Positions 29,291 through 43,109 of a stretch of DNA of 64,000 bases are shown piece after piece. Position 1 is the first letter of the stretch. Each line of letters opens with the position of its first letter. The notes under the pieces were generated by a model. That model made no database searches and was not told the origin of the DNA. It saw nothing but the letters and a program-made list of their open reading frames with translations. Where the stretch lies: positions 9,120,798-9,184,797 of the forward strand of contig JASEVX010000017.1 of assembly GCA_031761405.1 (NCBI GenBank), written 5' to 3'. Both the position numbers and the translations under genes were made by a program. Source of the stretch: Serripes groenlandicus (lineage: Eukaryota > Mollusca > Bivalvia > Cardiida > Cardiidae).

Positions 29291-29990
29291 ATCAATAAAC
29301 AGAACAAAAAATATCACATTGCGTTAACAATATGTTCTATTTTTTTACACCGACACGTTCTACATTCTACCCAACTTCTTTCGTCTCTTTTAGAATTTGA
29401 ACTTTTGTTACAACCTATGCACGAAGATGGCCATCAGAGCTAAACATAAAATACTCTTTAAACAAACCAAATGTTTCTCCTAACTTTTTAAGTTACACCT
29501 TCTACGTTTCTCGCAACATTTCTTAATATATATACATAAATGTTTCGTTGGTGACCATCTATTGTTCAAACGGTTTCACTTCTCTACACAAGAAGGCAAC
29601 CAGAGCTAAAAATAGAAACAAAAAATCCAAACATCTTCTAGACCACTGGCCCAATTTCAAAAATCAATTCACACAAATGTTGCTTAAATGACCTTTTTCC
29701 CAAAGTGTTCGACTGTATCCACTCCGCTGCACAAGCTAGTCGCCATATCTAAAGATATAAAACTCTTCAAACGATATATCCAAAAGATATGGCCAAAATT
29801 AAAAATTAATTCACTGTATTGTACAATCGGACTTTATACATGTACATTGTATTTAAATACTACAGATCAAGAGCTTCCAGTAATACTCCGGTTAAACTAC
29901 GGTTTGCTACCTTTACAATTCAGCTGCGTATAGCGATTTATGGGTCTTAATGCATCAGTGTACCGTGAAGTCAGTGCATCCGTCACCTAC
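29291..29990. other. No recognisable gene
   Basis: I see no coding pattern or repeat family beyond short decayed pieces. Confidence 0.45.
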
Positions 29991-30009
29991 TTTTTACAGT
30001 TCAGAGTCA

Positions 30010-33000
30010 GGCGAGTATTTGCGACTGCGCATCAGTCGCCAGGTCTCTACTGTAAATACTGAGGAGACTATGTGCATAAGCTAGCCAACGGCCCAACGCT
30101 CTACAAAGAAATACCAAGGCGAACCTGTACATCAACGCCTACTCTCTACAGTGAAAACTCAGTCGATGCACATAATCAGCCGCCCACTCAATACAGAAAG
30201 GACACAGGCGAGTATGTGCATAAGTCGCAAACTCTCTACAGTAAAGAAAAAGGAAAGTATGTGCATCAGTCGCAAACTCTCTACAGTAAAGAAAAGGGAG
30301 AGTATGTGCATCAGTCGCAAACTCTCTACAGTAAAGAAAAGGGAGGGTATGTGCATCAGTCGCAAACTCTCTACAGTAAAGAAAAAAGGACAGTATGAGC
30401 ATCAGTCGCAAACTCTCTACATTAAAGAAAAAGTAGAGTATGTGCATCAGTCGCAAACTCTCTACAGTAAAGACCCTGGAGAGCCTGTGCATCAGTTGCA
30501 CACTCTCTACAGTAAGGACACAGGAGAGTATGTGCATCAGTTGCACACTCTATATAGTAAAGACAAAGGACAGTCTATGTATCAGTCGCACACTTTCTAC
30601 AGTAAGGACACAGGAGAGTCTGTACATCAGTTGCACACTCTATATAGTAAAGACACAGGACAGTCTACGTATCAGTCGCACACTTTCTACAGTAAGGACA
30701 CAGGAGAGTCTGTACATCAGTTGTACACTCTATATAGTAAAGACACAGGACAGTCTACGTATCAGCCGCACACTTTCTTCAGTAAATACCCATGAGAGTA
30801 TGTGTATCATTCGCACACTATCCACAGTAAGGACACAGGAGAGTCTGTGTATAAGTCGCAGACTTACTATAGTAAAAACACAGGAGAGTCTGTGCATCAG
30901 TCTCACACTTTCGACAGTAAAGACACAGGAGAGTCTGTGTATCAATCGCACACTCTCTACAGTAAATACCCAGGAGAGTATGTACATCATCCGCACACTT
31001 TCTACAGTAAGGACACAGGAGAGTATGTACATCATCCGCACACTTTCTACAGTAAGGACACAGGAGAGTATTTGCATCAGTCGCACACTCTCTACATTAA
31101 AGACCGAGGAGAGTCTGTACATCAATCGCACCCTTTATACAGTAAGGACACAGGGAGTCTGCGCATCAGTCGCACACTATCTACAGTAAATACACAGGTG
31201 AGTATGTGCATCAGTTGCACACTTTCTACAGTAAAGAGATAGAAGAGTATATGTATTAGTCGCACAATCTCTACAGTAAAAACCCAGGAGAGTATGTACA
31301 TCATCCGCACACTTTCTACAGTAAGAACACAGGAGAGTCTTTGCATCAGTCGCATACTCTCTACATTAAAGACCGAGGAGAGTCTGTACATCAGTCGCAC
31401 ACTTTCTACAGTAAGGACACAGGAGAGTATGTGCATAAGTTGCACAATTTCTACAGTAAAGACACAGAAAAGTATGTGCATCAGTCGCACACTTTCTTCA
31501 GTAAAGAAACAGGAGAGTCTGTGCATCAGTCTCACACTTTATACAGTAAGGAAACAGGAAAGTCGGTGCATCAGTCGGACACTTTCTACAGCAAATACCC
31601 AAGAGAGTATGTACATCATCCGCACACTTTCTACAGTAAGGACACAGGAGAGGATGTGCATCAGCCGCACAAGTTCTACAGTAAGGACACAGGAGAGTCT
31701 GTGTATCAGCCGCACACTTTCTACAGTAAGGACACAGGAGAGTCTGTGTATCAGCCGCACACTTTCTACAGTAAGGACAAAGGAGAATATGTACATCATC
31801 TGCACACTTTATACAGTAAGGACACGTGATAGTCTGTGCATCATCCGCACACTTTCTGCAGTAAGGACACAGGAGCGTATGTGCATTAGCGGCACACTCT
31901 CTACAGTAAGGGCACAGGAGAGTATGTGCATCAGTTTCACACTTTCTACAGTAAGGTCACAGGAGAGTATGTGCACCAGTCGCACACTCTCTACAGTAAA
32001 GACACAGGAGAGTATGTACATCAGTCGCACACCCTCTACAGTAAAGACCCAGGAGAGTATGTACAACATCCGCACTTTTTCTACAGTAAGGACACAGGAG
32101 AGTATGTACATCATCCGCACATTTTCTACAGTAAGGACACAGGAGAGTATGTACATCATCCGCACACTTTCTACAGTAAGGACACAGGAGAGTATTTGCA
32201 TCAGTCGCACACTCTCTACATTAAAGACCGAGGAGAGTCTGTACATCAATCGCACCCTTTATACAGTAAGGACACAGGGAGTCTGCGCATCAGTCGCACA
32301 CTATCTACAGTAAATACACAGGTGAGTATGTGCATCAGTTGCACACTTTCTACAGTAAAGAGATAGAAGAGTATATGTATTAGTCGCACAATCTCTACAG
32401 TAAAAACCCAGGAGAGTATGTACATCATCCGCACACTTTCTACAGTAAGGACACAGGAGAGTCTTTGCATCAGTCGCATACTCTCTACATTAAAGACCGA
32501 GGAGAGTCTGTACATCAGTCGCACACTTTCTACAGTAAGGACACAGGAGAGTATGTGCATAAATTGCACAATTTCTACAGTAAAGACACAGAAAAGTATG
32601 TGCATCAGTCGCACACTTTCTTCAGTAAAGACACAGGAGAGTCTGTGCATCAGTCTCACACTTTATACAGTAAGGAAACAGGAAAGTCGGTGCATCAGTC
32701 GCACACTTTCTACAGCAAATACCCAAGAGAGTATGTACATCATCCGCACACTTTCTACAGTAAGGACACAGGAGAGTCTGTGTATCAGCCGCACACTTTC
32801 TACAGTAAGGACAAAGGAGAGTATGTACATCATCTGCACACTTTATACAGTAAGGACACGTGATAGTCTGTGCATCATCCGCACACGTTCTGCAGTAAGG
32901 ACACAGGAGCGTATGTGCATTAGCGGCACACTCTCTACAGTAAAGCCACAGGAGAGTATGTGCATCAGTTTCACACTTTCTACAGTAAGGACACAGGAGA

Positions 33001-34905
33001 GTATGTGCATCAGTCGCACACTCTCTACAGTAAATACACAGGAGAGTATGTACATCAGTCGCACACCCTCTACAGTAAAGACCCAGGAGAGTATGTACAA
33101 CATCCGCACTTTTTCTACAGTAAGGACCCAGGAGAGTATGTACATCATCCGCACATTTTCTACAGTAAGGACACAGTAGAGTATGTGCATCAGTCGCACA
33201 CTTTCTACAGTAAGGAGACAGGGGAGTCTGCGCATCAGTCGCACACTTTTACAGTAAGGACACAGGATATTCTGTACATCATCCGCACACTTTCTACAGT
33301 AAGGACCCAGGAGAGTATGTACATCATCCGCACACTTTCTACAGTAAGGACACAGGAAACGCTGTGCATCAGTCTCACACTTTCTAAAGTAAGAACACAG
33401 GAGAGTCTGTGTATCAGTCGCATACTTACTATAGTAAAAACACAGGAGAGTCTGTGCATCAGTCTCACACTTTCTACTGTAAGAATACAGGATAGTATGT
33501 GCATCGGTCGCACACTTTCTACAGTAAGGAAACAGGATAGTCTGTACATCATCCGCACACTCTCTACAGTAAATATCCAGGAGAGTATGTACAACATCCG
33601 CACACTCTCTACAGTAAGGACACAGGAGAGTATGTACATCATCCACACACTTTCTACAGTAAGGACAAAGGAGTGGCTGTGCATCAGCCGCACACGTACT
33701 ACAGTAAGGACACAGGAGAGTATGTACATCAGCCGCACACTTTCTACAGTAAGGACACAGGATAGTATGTGCATCAGTCGCACACATTCTACAGTAAGGA
33801 CACAGGAGCGTCTGTGCATCAGTCGCACACTCTCTACAGTAAGGACACAGGAGAGTATGTACATCAGTCGCACACTCTCTACAGTAAGGACACAGGATAG
33901 TATGTGTATCAGTCGAACAATTTCTACAGTAAGGACACAGGAGAGTCTGTGAATCAGTCGCACACTGTCTACAGTAAGGACACAGGAGAGTATGTACATC
34001 AGTCGCACACTTTCTACAGTAAGGACACAGAAGAGTATGTGCATCAGTCACACACTTTCTACAGTAAGGACACAGGATAGTATGTGCATCAGTCGCACAA
34101 TTTCTACAGTAAGGACACAGGAGCGTCTGTGCATCAGTCGCACACTCTCTACAGTAAGGACACGGGAGAGTATGTACATCAGTCGCACACTTTCTGCAGT
34201 AAGGACACAGGATAGTATGTGCATCAGTCGCACACTGTCTCCAGTAAGGACACAGGAGAGTCTGTGCCTCAGCCGCACACTTTCTACAGTAAGGACACAG
34301 AAGAGTATGAGCATCAATCACACACTTTCTACAGTAAGGACACGGAAGCGTTTGTGCATCAGTCTCACAATTTCTACAGTAAGGGCACAGAACAGTCCGT
34401 GCATCAGTCTCACACTCTCTACAGTAAAGACTCGTGCGATTTTGAGCATTAGCCGCCCACTCAAGTTTGAGACGACACAGGCTAGTCTCTGCATCAGCCT
34501 CATGTATAGTAAAGACTCGGGAGAGTTTGTGCATCAGTCGCCCACACTCTACAATAAGGACTCAAGAGAGTCTTAGCATAAGCCGTCCACTATATACTGT
34601 TAAGATTCAGGAGAGTATGTGCCTCACAGTCTCTACAGTTAAGACTCGGGACAATCTGTACATCAACCTTACAGTCTCTACAGTAAAGACCCAGGAGAGT
34701 ATGTGCGTCAGCCTCACAGTCTCTACAGTGAAGACCCAGGAGAGTATGTCCATCAACCTCACAGCTTCTACAGTGAAGACCCAGGAGAGTATGTGTGTCA
34801 GCCTCACAGTCTCTACAGTGAAGACCCAGGAGATTATGTCCATCAACCTCACAGTCTCTACAGTGAAGACCCAGGAGAGTATGTGCGTCAGCCTCACAGT
34901 CAATT
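30010..34905. repeat. 45-bp minisatellite, about 108 units
   Basis: Units read TATGTGCATCAGTCGCACAC then TTTCTACAGTAAGGACACAGGAGAG, period 45. Because 45 is divisible by 3, frames on both strands stay open for hundreds of codons (15-residue repeats such as VHQSHTFYSKDTGEY on plus and CPYCRKCATDAHTLL on minus). Both edges are degenerate. The last five units are a distinct subtype (CCTCACAGTCTCTACAGTGA). No start context, splice signals or unique flank supports a protein. Confidence 0.95.
30970..32970. repeat. Higher-order repeat in the 45-bp array, 1,124-bp period
   Basis: A block near 30970-31850 recurs at 32094-32970 with the same order of variant units. The period is 25 units less one base; the one-base gap (CACAGGGAGTCTGCGC) is shared by both copies. 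The second copy lacks about two units. Confidence 0.8.
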
Positions 34906-36850
34906 TAACACTCGTTTTGGATTGTTTAGATAAATAAACATCAACGATATATCGCGCAATTATACTCTCCTTTACGATGGTTGCTAAGGTCGTGAAAAAT
35001 ATAATTAAAAGAACCGCCATTGTTGTCGACTCGAAATTGAATCGTCGACAAAGTGATGTGTAACGCCTTTTCTAACAGTGTTTTCCATTAAGAACTCATG
35101 TAGTCTCTTATTCTTGTATTTACGCCTGGATATTTGTTTTTTTTATTACGATTTAGATGCCCCTTTAAAAGGGCATTTTGACCTCGCAGTATGTTCAGTA
35201 AAGCGAACACACATCTTTTATATACATATAAATGCTACTGCGTTGATCGGAGGATAACAAAACAAATCTGAAGACCTACCTTTAAAACAATAATTTGCTT
35301 ATTCATCCTAGTAGTTATGAATCCCTCTTTATTTGTTGATACACGTATAATAGATCGTCAACGACAAACAAACAACAATCGAGCAATGTTATTGATGATC
35401 ACGTCACATTATTACGTCAGAAACTACGTAGTTATTTTACTAGCACAGCTATCGCTATAAATAGACCAGATTGGGTTTTGTTTTTCACTACGTGTCATCT
35501 ATAAAAGATGTACCAAACAATGTAAGTACTACGGTCCGTATAAGCCCAGCTTTTTTCTAGGACTATCAGAGAGTCGAACTTTGCGCAGATCACATCTGTA
35601 AACTGATATAGTCCCGTCTACATTGATACACAGCCTAAACAACACAGATGATCTTTATTTCATTTATATTTATAAATATGCCTCATTAGTTGATTTAGCC
35701 ATTTTGATAGCTTCACTTCCTTGCGATGCACTAGGCCCTGACAGTAACAAAGAAGAGGTAAAAGTTAGCTGGTCTCTTAATCATAAAAGGTTGGATGAGA
35801 GCGCTTCGTAACGTTTCTGTATGGAAATAGTTCCGCCCTTAGCATTAGGACTACGTGAACAAGATCTGAGTACAATATCAATGCGTGCAATATCAACCCG
35901 TGCAATATCAACTGATATTGAATCATTATACCAAATGATAAATAGAAGGAACACTATCAAAGTATACAATAAATGCAAATATGGAATATAAATTTCCAGT
36001 ATGATAAATGGATATATTATAGGGATAATACACATTTTCGAGGGCGTGAACATCTGCGGGCGCAGATGTTCACCCCGAGAAAATGTGTATTTTCGCTATT
36101 ATTGCATAAAATAAGAGCAAACATCCAACATAGTCCGCTGTAACGTTCAGTTGTACGATAACCGCCGATGAACATGACGCGATAAGGATTGACACATTTG
36201 ACGTCATAAAGTAAACAAGTTATGTTTTATATATCCACGAACCGGTTTTTGCAATGTTTCTGTATCCCTTCAGCGGGCTTTAAACATAGATTTTATGCAA
36301 TAATATAGGGATAATACATATTTCCGAGGGCGTGAACATCTGCGGAAGCCCGCAAAATGTGTTTATACACGTTTTCTCGCCGTTTACGCCCGGTTTTTGC
36401 AATGTTTCTGTATCCCTTAAGCGGGCGTAAAACATAGATTTTATGCAATAATATGCTTTATCACATAACTTGCACTCCAGGAGTGACAGACATAAAGCAG
36501 TGACATAAATATCATACGTAACTAGTTACATAAATAGCCGACTCACAGCACGTATGTGACCTTACTCCAGTGTGACGTCACTTTCAATGACAGCATATTG
36601 TTTACAATTGTTCTGAATTTCGGCATTTATTAAAAATATTGTTTAAAGAGAATAAATCTCAATAAATGAAACGTTATAAGAGCATTGTTGCTAACTTTAT
36701 ATAAAATCAAAAGGTTATTGATAGGGACTACATTTTACAGTGGACGTATGCATTAGAACTTCGGGGTGAACTTCGGTCACTGTTTATATGAGGACGAAGA
36801 AAGATCGATTTAAAGATTGAAAACAATCTTTTTATGGTGTTATGTGATAA
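34906..36850. other. Flank of the 45-bp array; no gene recognised
   Basis: Unique-looking AT-rich sequence with a small hairpin at 35157-35178 (GCCCCTTTAAAAGGGC). No supported coding exon. Repeated at 38123-40067. Confidence 0.45.
36026..36100. repeat. Foldback hairpin
   Basis: Arms around ACACATTTTCGAGGGCGTGA and its near inverse, meeting at CATCTGCGGGCGCAGATG. A related half occurs at 36305-36350. Copy at 39243-39317. Confidence 0.75.
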
Positions 36851-36851
36851 A

Positions 36852-37003
36852 TAGAATCTTACATTCGTGCTTATTTGATGTTGTTTTTATGAAACTCGTC
36901 GACTGAAACGAATATGACGCTCGGCAGAGCCTCGCGTCATATTAATTCAGTCGACTCGTTTCATAAAAACAATATCAAATATGCACTCATGTAAGATCCT
37001 CTA
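36852..37003. mobile_element. 150-bp foldback MITE
   Basis: Arms of about 68 bp, starting TAGAATCTTACATTCGTGCT and ending with the imperfect inverse, with GTTTTTATGAAAC and GTCGACTGAA paired inside. Copy at 40069-40220. Confidence 0.75.
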
Positions 37004-37217
37004 TTTAATTGAGAAATTGTAATTGTTTCCCATCTTGTTGATCTTTTGCATATTAAATCACCCCAAACTGTTCAGGCATCCGGCAGCATAGCAGGAGAGA
37101 GTGCCGTAATACATACCAGAAAATCACAGAAATAGTACAGGAATGCTGAAAATAAGAGAAAATCAAATAGATATACCCCTCTGACGTATCCAAAAGAAAC
37201 AATCTATCTACTGATTA

Positions 37218-37317
37218 CCCGGATCAGCCTAAGCATGCCGCGCAGGCTAACACGGACAGACACTTTTCGCCGCATGTGGATTTTCTGTTTCAGGAATCAT
37301 TTCGCTATATATATATT
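37218..37317. mobile_element. Family-C MITE cut by the duplication joint
   Basis: Starts at CCCGGATCAGCCTAAGCATG, contains GTGGATTTTCTGTTTCAGGA, and stops in the ATATAT run where the array begins. Its other half survives only in the second copy. Confidence 0.75.
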
Positions 37318-38122
37318 TTTCTACAGTAAGGACACAGGAGCGTCTGTGCATCAGTCGCACACTCTCTACAGTAAGGACACGGGAGAGTATGTACATCAGT
37401 CGCACACTTTCTGCAGTAAGGACACAGGATAGTATGTGCATCAGTCGCACACTGTCTCCAGTAAGGACACAGGAGAGTCTGTGCCTCAGCCGCACACTTT
37501 CTACAGTAAGGACACAGAAGAGTATGAGCATCAATCACACACTTTCTACAGTAAGGACACGGAAGCGTTTGTGCATCAGTCTCACAATTTCTACAGTAAG
37601 GGCACAGAACAGTCCGTGCATCAGTCTCACACTCTCTACAGTAAAGACTCGTGCGATTTTGAGCATTAGCCGCCCACTCAAGTTTGAGACGACACAGGCT
37701 AGTCTCTGCATCAGCCTCATGTATAGTAAAGACTCGGGAGAGTTTGTGCATCAGTCGCCCACACTCTACAATAAGGACTCAAGAGAGTCTTAGCATAAGC
37801 CGTCCACTATATACTGTTAAGATTCAGGAGAGTATGTGCCTCACAGTCTCTACAGTTAAGACTCGGGACAATCTGTACATCAACCTTACAGTCTCTACAG
37901 TAAAGACCCAGGAGAGTATGTGCGTCAGCCTCACAGTCTCTACAGTGAAGACCCAGGAGAGTATGTCCATCAACCTCACAGCTTCTACAGTGAAGACCCA
38001 GGAGAGTATGTGTGTCAGCCTCACAGTCTCTACAGTGAAGACCCAGGAGATTATGTCCATCAACCTCACAGTCTCTACAGTGAAGACCCAGGAGAGTATG
38101 TGCGTCAGCCTCACAGTCAATT
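37318..38122. repeat. 45-bp minisatellite, duplicated 3' end
   Basis: Second copy of 34101-34905 carried by the 3,217-bp duplication. Confidence 0.9.
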
Positions 38123-40432
38123 TAACACTCGTTTTGGATTGTTTAGATAAATAAACATCAACGATATATCGCGCAATTATACTCTCCTTTACGATGGTTG
38201 CTAAGGTCGTGAAAAATATAATTAAAAGAACCGCCATTGTTGTCGACTCGAAATTGAATCGTCGACAAAGTGATGTGTAACGCCTTTTCTAACAGTGTTT
38301 TCCATTAAGAACTCATGTAGTCTCTTATTCTTGTATTTACGCCTGGATATTTGTTTTTTTTATTACGATTTAGATGCCCCTTTAAAAGGGCATTTTGACC
38401 TCGCAGTATGTTCAGTAAAGCGAACACACATCTTTTATATACATATAAATGCTACTGCGTTGATCGGAGGATAACAAAACAAATCTGAAGACCTACCTTT
38501 AAAACAATAATTTGCTTATTCATCCTAGTAGTTATGAATCCCTCTTTATTTGTTGATACACGTATAATAGATCGTCAACGACAAACAAACAACAATCGAG
38601 CAATGTTATTGATGATCACGTCACATTATTACGTCAGAAACTACGTAGTTATTTTACTAGCACAGCTATCGCTATAAATAGACCAGATTGGGTTTTGTTT
38701 TTCACTACGTGTCATCTATAAAAGATGTACCAAACAATGTAAGTACTACGGTCCGTATAAGCCCAGCTTTTTTCTAGGACTATCAGAGAGTCGAACTTTG
38801 CGCAGATCACATCTGTAAACTGATATAGTCCCGTCTACATTGATACACAGCCTAAACAACACAGATGATCTTTATTTCATTTATATTTATAAATATGCCT
38901 CATTAGTTGATTTAGCCATTTTGATAGCTTCACTTCCTTGCGATGCACTAGGCCCTGACAGTAACAAAGAAGAGGTAAAAGTTAGCTGGTCTCTTAATCA
39001 TAAAAGGTTGGATGAGAGCGCTTCGTAACGTTTCTGTATGGAAATAGTTCCGCCCTTAGCATTAGGACTACGTGAACAAGATCTGAGTACAATATCAATG
39101 CGTGCAATATCAACCCGTGCAATATCAACTGATATTGAATCATTATACCAAATGATAAATAGAAGGAACACTATCAAAGTATACAATAAATGCAAATATG
39201 GAATATAAATTTCCAGTATGATAAATGGATATATTATAGGGATAATACACATTTTCGAGGGCGTGAACATCTGCGGGCGCAGATGTTCACCCCGAGAAAA
39301 TGTGTATTTTCGCTATTATTGCATAAAATAAGAGCAAACATCCAACATAGTCCGCTGTAACGTTCAGTTGTACGATAACCGCCGATGAACATGACGCGAT
39401 AAGGATTGACACATTTGACGTCATAAAGTAAACAAGTTATGTTTTATATATCCACGAACCGGTTTTTGCAATGTTTCTGTATCCCTTCAGCGGGCTTTAA
39501 ACATAGATTTTATGCAATAATATAGGGATAATACATATTTCCGAGGGCGTGAACATCTGCGGACGCCCGCAAAATGTGTTTATACACGTTTTCTCGCCGT
39601 TTACGCCCGGTTTTTGCAATGTTTCTGTATCCCTTAAGCGGGCGTAAAACATAGATTTTATGCAATAATATGCTTTATCACATAACTTGCACTCCAGGAG
39701 TGACAGACATAAAGCAGTGACATAAATATCATACGTAACTAGTTACATAAATAGCCGACTCACAGCACGTATGTGACCTTACTCCAGTGTGACGTCACTT
39801 TCAATGACAGCATATTGTTTACAATTGTTCTGAATTTCGGCATTTATTAAAAATATTGTTTAAAGAGAATAAATCTCAATAAATGAAACGTTATAAGAGC
39901 ATTGTTGCTAACTTTATATAAAATCAAAAGGTTATTGATAGGGACTACATTTTACAGTGGACGTATGCATTAGAACTTCGGGGTGAACTTCGGTCACTGT
40001 TTATATGAGGACGAAGAAAGATCGATTTAAAGATTGAAAACAATCTTTTTATGGTGTTATGTGATAAATAGAATCTTACATTCGTGCTTATTTGATGTTG
40101 TTTTTATGAAACTCGTCGACTGAAACGAATATGACGCTCGGCAGAGCCTCGCGTCATATTAATTCAGTCGACTCGTTTCATAAAAACAATATCAAATATG
40201 CACTCATGTAAGATCCTCTATTTAATTGAGAAATTGTAATTGTTTCCCATCTTGTTGATCTTTTGCATATTAAATCACCCCAAACTGTTCAGGCATCCGG
40301 CAGCATAGCAGGAGAGAGTGCCGTAATACATACCAGAAAATCACAGAAATAGTACAGGAATGCTGAAAATAAGAGAAAATCAAATAGATATACCCCTCTG
40401 ACGTATCCAAAAGAAACAATCTATCTACTGAT

Positions 40433-40624
40433 TACCCGGATCAGCCTAAGCATGCCGCGCAGGCTAACACGGACAGACACTTTTCGCCGCATGTGGATTT
40501 TCTGTTTCAGGAATCATTTCGCTATATATATATATAACCCGTATATCCCCCTGAGACGGAAGTTATCGGCCCGGATTAGCATGCGCGGAGTCTATAATGT
40601 TGGTTGTTTCGTGGAACGGCTCAA
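40433..40624. mobile_element. Family-C MITE, left end missing
   Basis: Runs from CCCGGATCAGCC to CGTGGAACGGCTC, crossing the ATATAT run intact. This is the uninterrupted version of the element at 37218. Confidence 0.75.
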
Positions 40625-41009
40625 ATATTTATATGGTCCAACCTTTCGCTTACTTATAACCCATTCGACGGGTTTGTAGGAGTGAATTTTTACATTCATT
40701 GTGCTGCAAAAGTCATCATCATTATCGGGGAAAGGCTGAATCACATTCGGCTATTTGCGACCTTATCGTTAATCTATTCAGTGTTGCCAGGTATTAAAAC
40801 AAGTGACACTGTATGTATTCAAAGCATCGTACTTATTTTACGTTTAAGATAAATGGAAAATTATTTGATGCAAACAAGTTTCCCATTACTAGTTGAATTC
40901 CAAGTGAAAACGAGATATCATGCATTATCTTACGATGAACGTATACCTTGCGGTGATAACTATCTTAGGATTAAACTCGACATTTGGAGTATTTGTTTTC
41001 GATTGATTG

Positions 41010-41170
41010 TTGTTCGCCGCTTTCAACCATGTGTAAGTTACATCACGGAGTTTCCCGGGTAAGTTACCAGTACTACTGGCGTCAGCACGTCCGTCGTAAT
41101 GTAAACCCCGGAACCCTGAGCGCCAAGGAGGGCAGCCATTACCATGTTTATAGTCTTTGGTATGACCGAG
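41010..41170 (-). mobile_element. SINE fragment
   Basis: Plus-strand view: CGCCGCTTTCAACCATGTGT, TTACATCACGG, CCAGTACTACTGG, then a decayed tRNA-like region to about 41165. Confidence 0.5.
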
Positions 41171-41344
41171 CCTGGGTTTTATTTGAATTTCTTGTTATTT
41201 GTACAGACAACTCGAAATCACAGCTGAACTTAGACGACACTTACATGATCCGATTTCAGAAATTTAATGGTCGAGGGGAGGTAACTCGTGCTTCTGATAT
41301 ATTTCATTTTCTAAAGCTGTTTCCCTTAGACCATAAAATTAATT

Positions 41345-42035
41345 ATAATTTTCAAATTTGTCTCCCTTAGACCATTGCAGGATAGCTTAGTTCAGACGTT
41401 TGTGTTTGCTCTTTGTATTTTATGTAAGGCGCTTATAGTTTATGGTCTAGGGGATATCACTCGTGCTTCTTATATATATTTTTCATTTTCTAAAGTTGCT
41501 TCCTTTAGACCATTGCAGGGCAGCTAAAGAGTTGTCTCCCTTAGACCATTGAAGAGGACAGCTAAGATAAGACAGCGATTACGTGATCCGATTTCTGAAA
41601 TGTAATGATCGAGGGAAAAAACCCGCGCTTCTTATATATATTTTATTTTATTTAGTTGTTTCCCTTAGACCATAAAACAAATAACACTTCCCAAAATATG
41701 TCTCCCTTAGACCATTGCAGGGAAGTTCAGCTAAGACGCTAGTTTTTGGTCTTTGTATATTAATGATCTTATGTTCTAGGGGAAATAACTCGTGCTTCTG
41801 ATATGTTTCATTTTTTTTCAAAAGTTGTCTCCCTTAAATCATTGCAGGATAGCTTAGCTAAGATGCTTGTTTTTGCTCTTTGTATTTTATGTTAGGCGCT
41901 TTTAAGACTTCACGGTCTAGGGGAAATAACTTGTGTTTCTGATATATTTCATTTCCTAAAGTTTCCTCCCTTAGATGATTAAATAAAATACATTTTTCAA
42001 AAGTTGTCTCCCTTAGACCATTGCAGGATAGATCT
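41345..42035. repeat. Irregular tandem repeat
   Basis: TTGTCTCCCTTAGACCATTG occurs at about 41357, 41529, 41699, 41826 (variant) and 42005, alternating with TAGGGGAAATAACTCGTG. Spacing is 125-180 bp with deletions. Confidence 0.7.
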
Positions 42036-42289
42036 CCAGACTACGATGTACGTATATTACGTGCATAATCGTGTTAAAATGTTCTGTCAACTCGTGTATC
42101 TTTGTTATAATACTGAGCAGATGTTCAGGTTGTAGTACCCACACTGCTCATAAATGACAATGTTAACCTTCGGGTGCCTATTTCGCTGACACAGCAGTCA
42201 TTACTTATTCATATCCAATGAAGTAATGGATTACCAGCTGATCAACCGGGGAAAACTACAGAATAAATATTAACATCAAGTGATAAAAT

Positions 42290-42790
42290 ATATGAGCCGT
42301 TTCACAAGAAAACCAGCATTGTAGACTCTGCGTAAAGTATCGACCAGGTTCAGCCTAAGCATGCCGGGCAGGCTAACCCGGTTAGACACTTTTCGCCTCC
42401 TGTGGATTTTCTTACTCTATACCTCTATTTGCAATAATCTATTTTTCATAAAATAATTTAATCTATTGAATTATTATACTTCCATTAATAAAAGTATAGC
42501 ATGTTTCTGCCAGGATGTTTCAAAAAGGTTCCATGTCACATTCAATAAGTGGTCAATTTTATTAATATATATATATGAGTCGTGCCACGAGAAAACCAAC
42601 ACTATGGACTCTGCGTAATGTATCGACCAAGATCCTCCTGTGCGGTCCGCGCAGGCTAATCCGGGCCGACACATTCCGTCTCAGGGGGATACAAGTAAAG
42701 AAAAATGACTCCTGAAACAGAAAATCCACAGGAGGCGAACAGTGTCTGTTCGGGTTAGCCAGTACGGCATGCTTAGACTGATCCGGGGTT
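42290..42790. mobile_element. Two family-C MITEs
   Basis: A truncated copy at 42292-42420 (GAGCCGTTTCACAAGAAAAC) and a longer one at 42575-42785 (GAGTCGTGCCACGAGAAAAC to GCTTAGACTGATCCGG). Confidence 0.65.
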
Positions 42791-42792
42791 TT

Positions 42793-42817
42793 GGGATAGG
42801 GGCTTTTCGCCCCTATC
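42793..42817. repeat. GC-rich hairpin
   Basis: GGGATAGGGGC, a short loop TTTTC, then GCCCCTATCCC. It interrupts the right end of the adjacent MITE. Confidence 0.7.
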
Positions 42818-43109
42818 CCATTCCTGGCATGATTTTCAAAAAGTCAACTTACGGCTACAACCAAGCTCCACGTTTTGTCTACATCCGCGGAAAGTAGAGT
42901 TTAATTGGCACTATGTAGTCAAACTTGTTCTAACGAGTGAAACACACTCAGAACTATGATTGACCTCAATGACAGTCTTGTTATTAGTTAACGTCGACCG
43001 TGCTGTGACCACAACATGTCTACAACCGTCGACTTAGAATACATATAGAGAAATATGGAAATCACTGTAAATCAAATTCAAATTATTGAAAGGACTTTAA
43101 ACAATTGTG

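Larger units (their letters stand above)
34101..40534. repeat. 3,217-bp tandem segmental duplication
   Basis: 34101-37317 and 37318-40534 are near identical; I found one difference (36345 region, GGAAGCCC against GGACGCCC at 39562). The joint at 37317-37320 fuses an AT run inside a MITE to the 45-bp array through a short T run. Either a very recent event or an assembly artefact. Confidence 0.95.

Noticed and set aside
31294..32313. 339-codon plus-strand frame in the same array
   Set aside because: Same reason; it overlaps equally long frames in other phases.
32843..34534. 563-codon minus-strand frame with CPYC repeats as a Cys-rich protein gene
   Set aside because: It lies wholly in the 45-bp array, where frames on both strands stay open because the period is a multiple of three. 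No start context, splice sites or unique flanking coding sequence.
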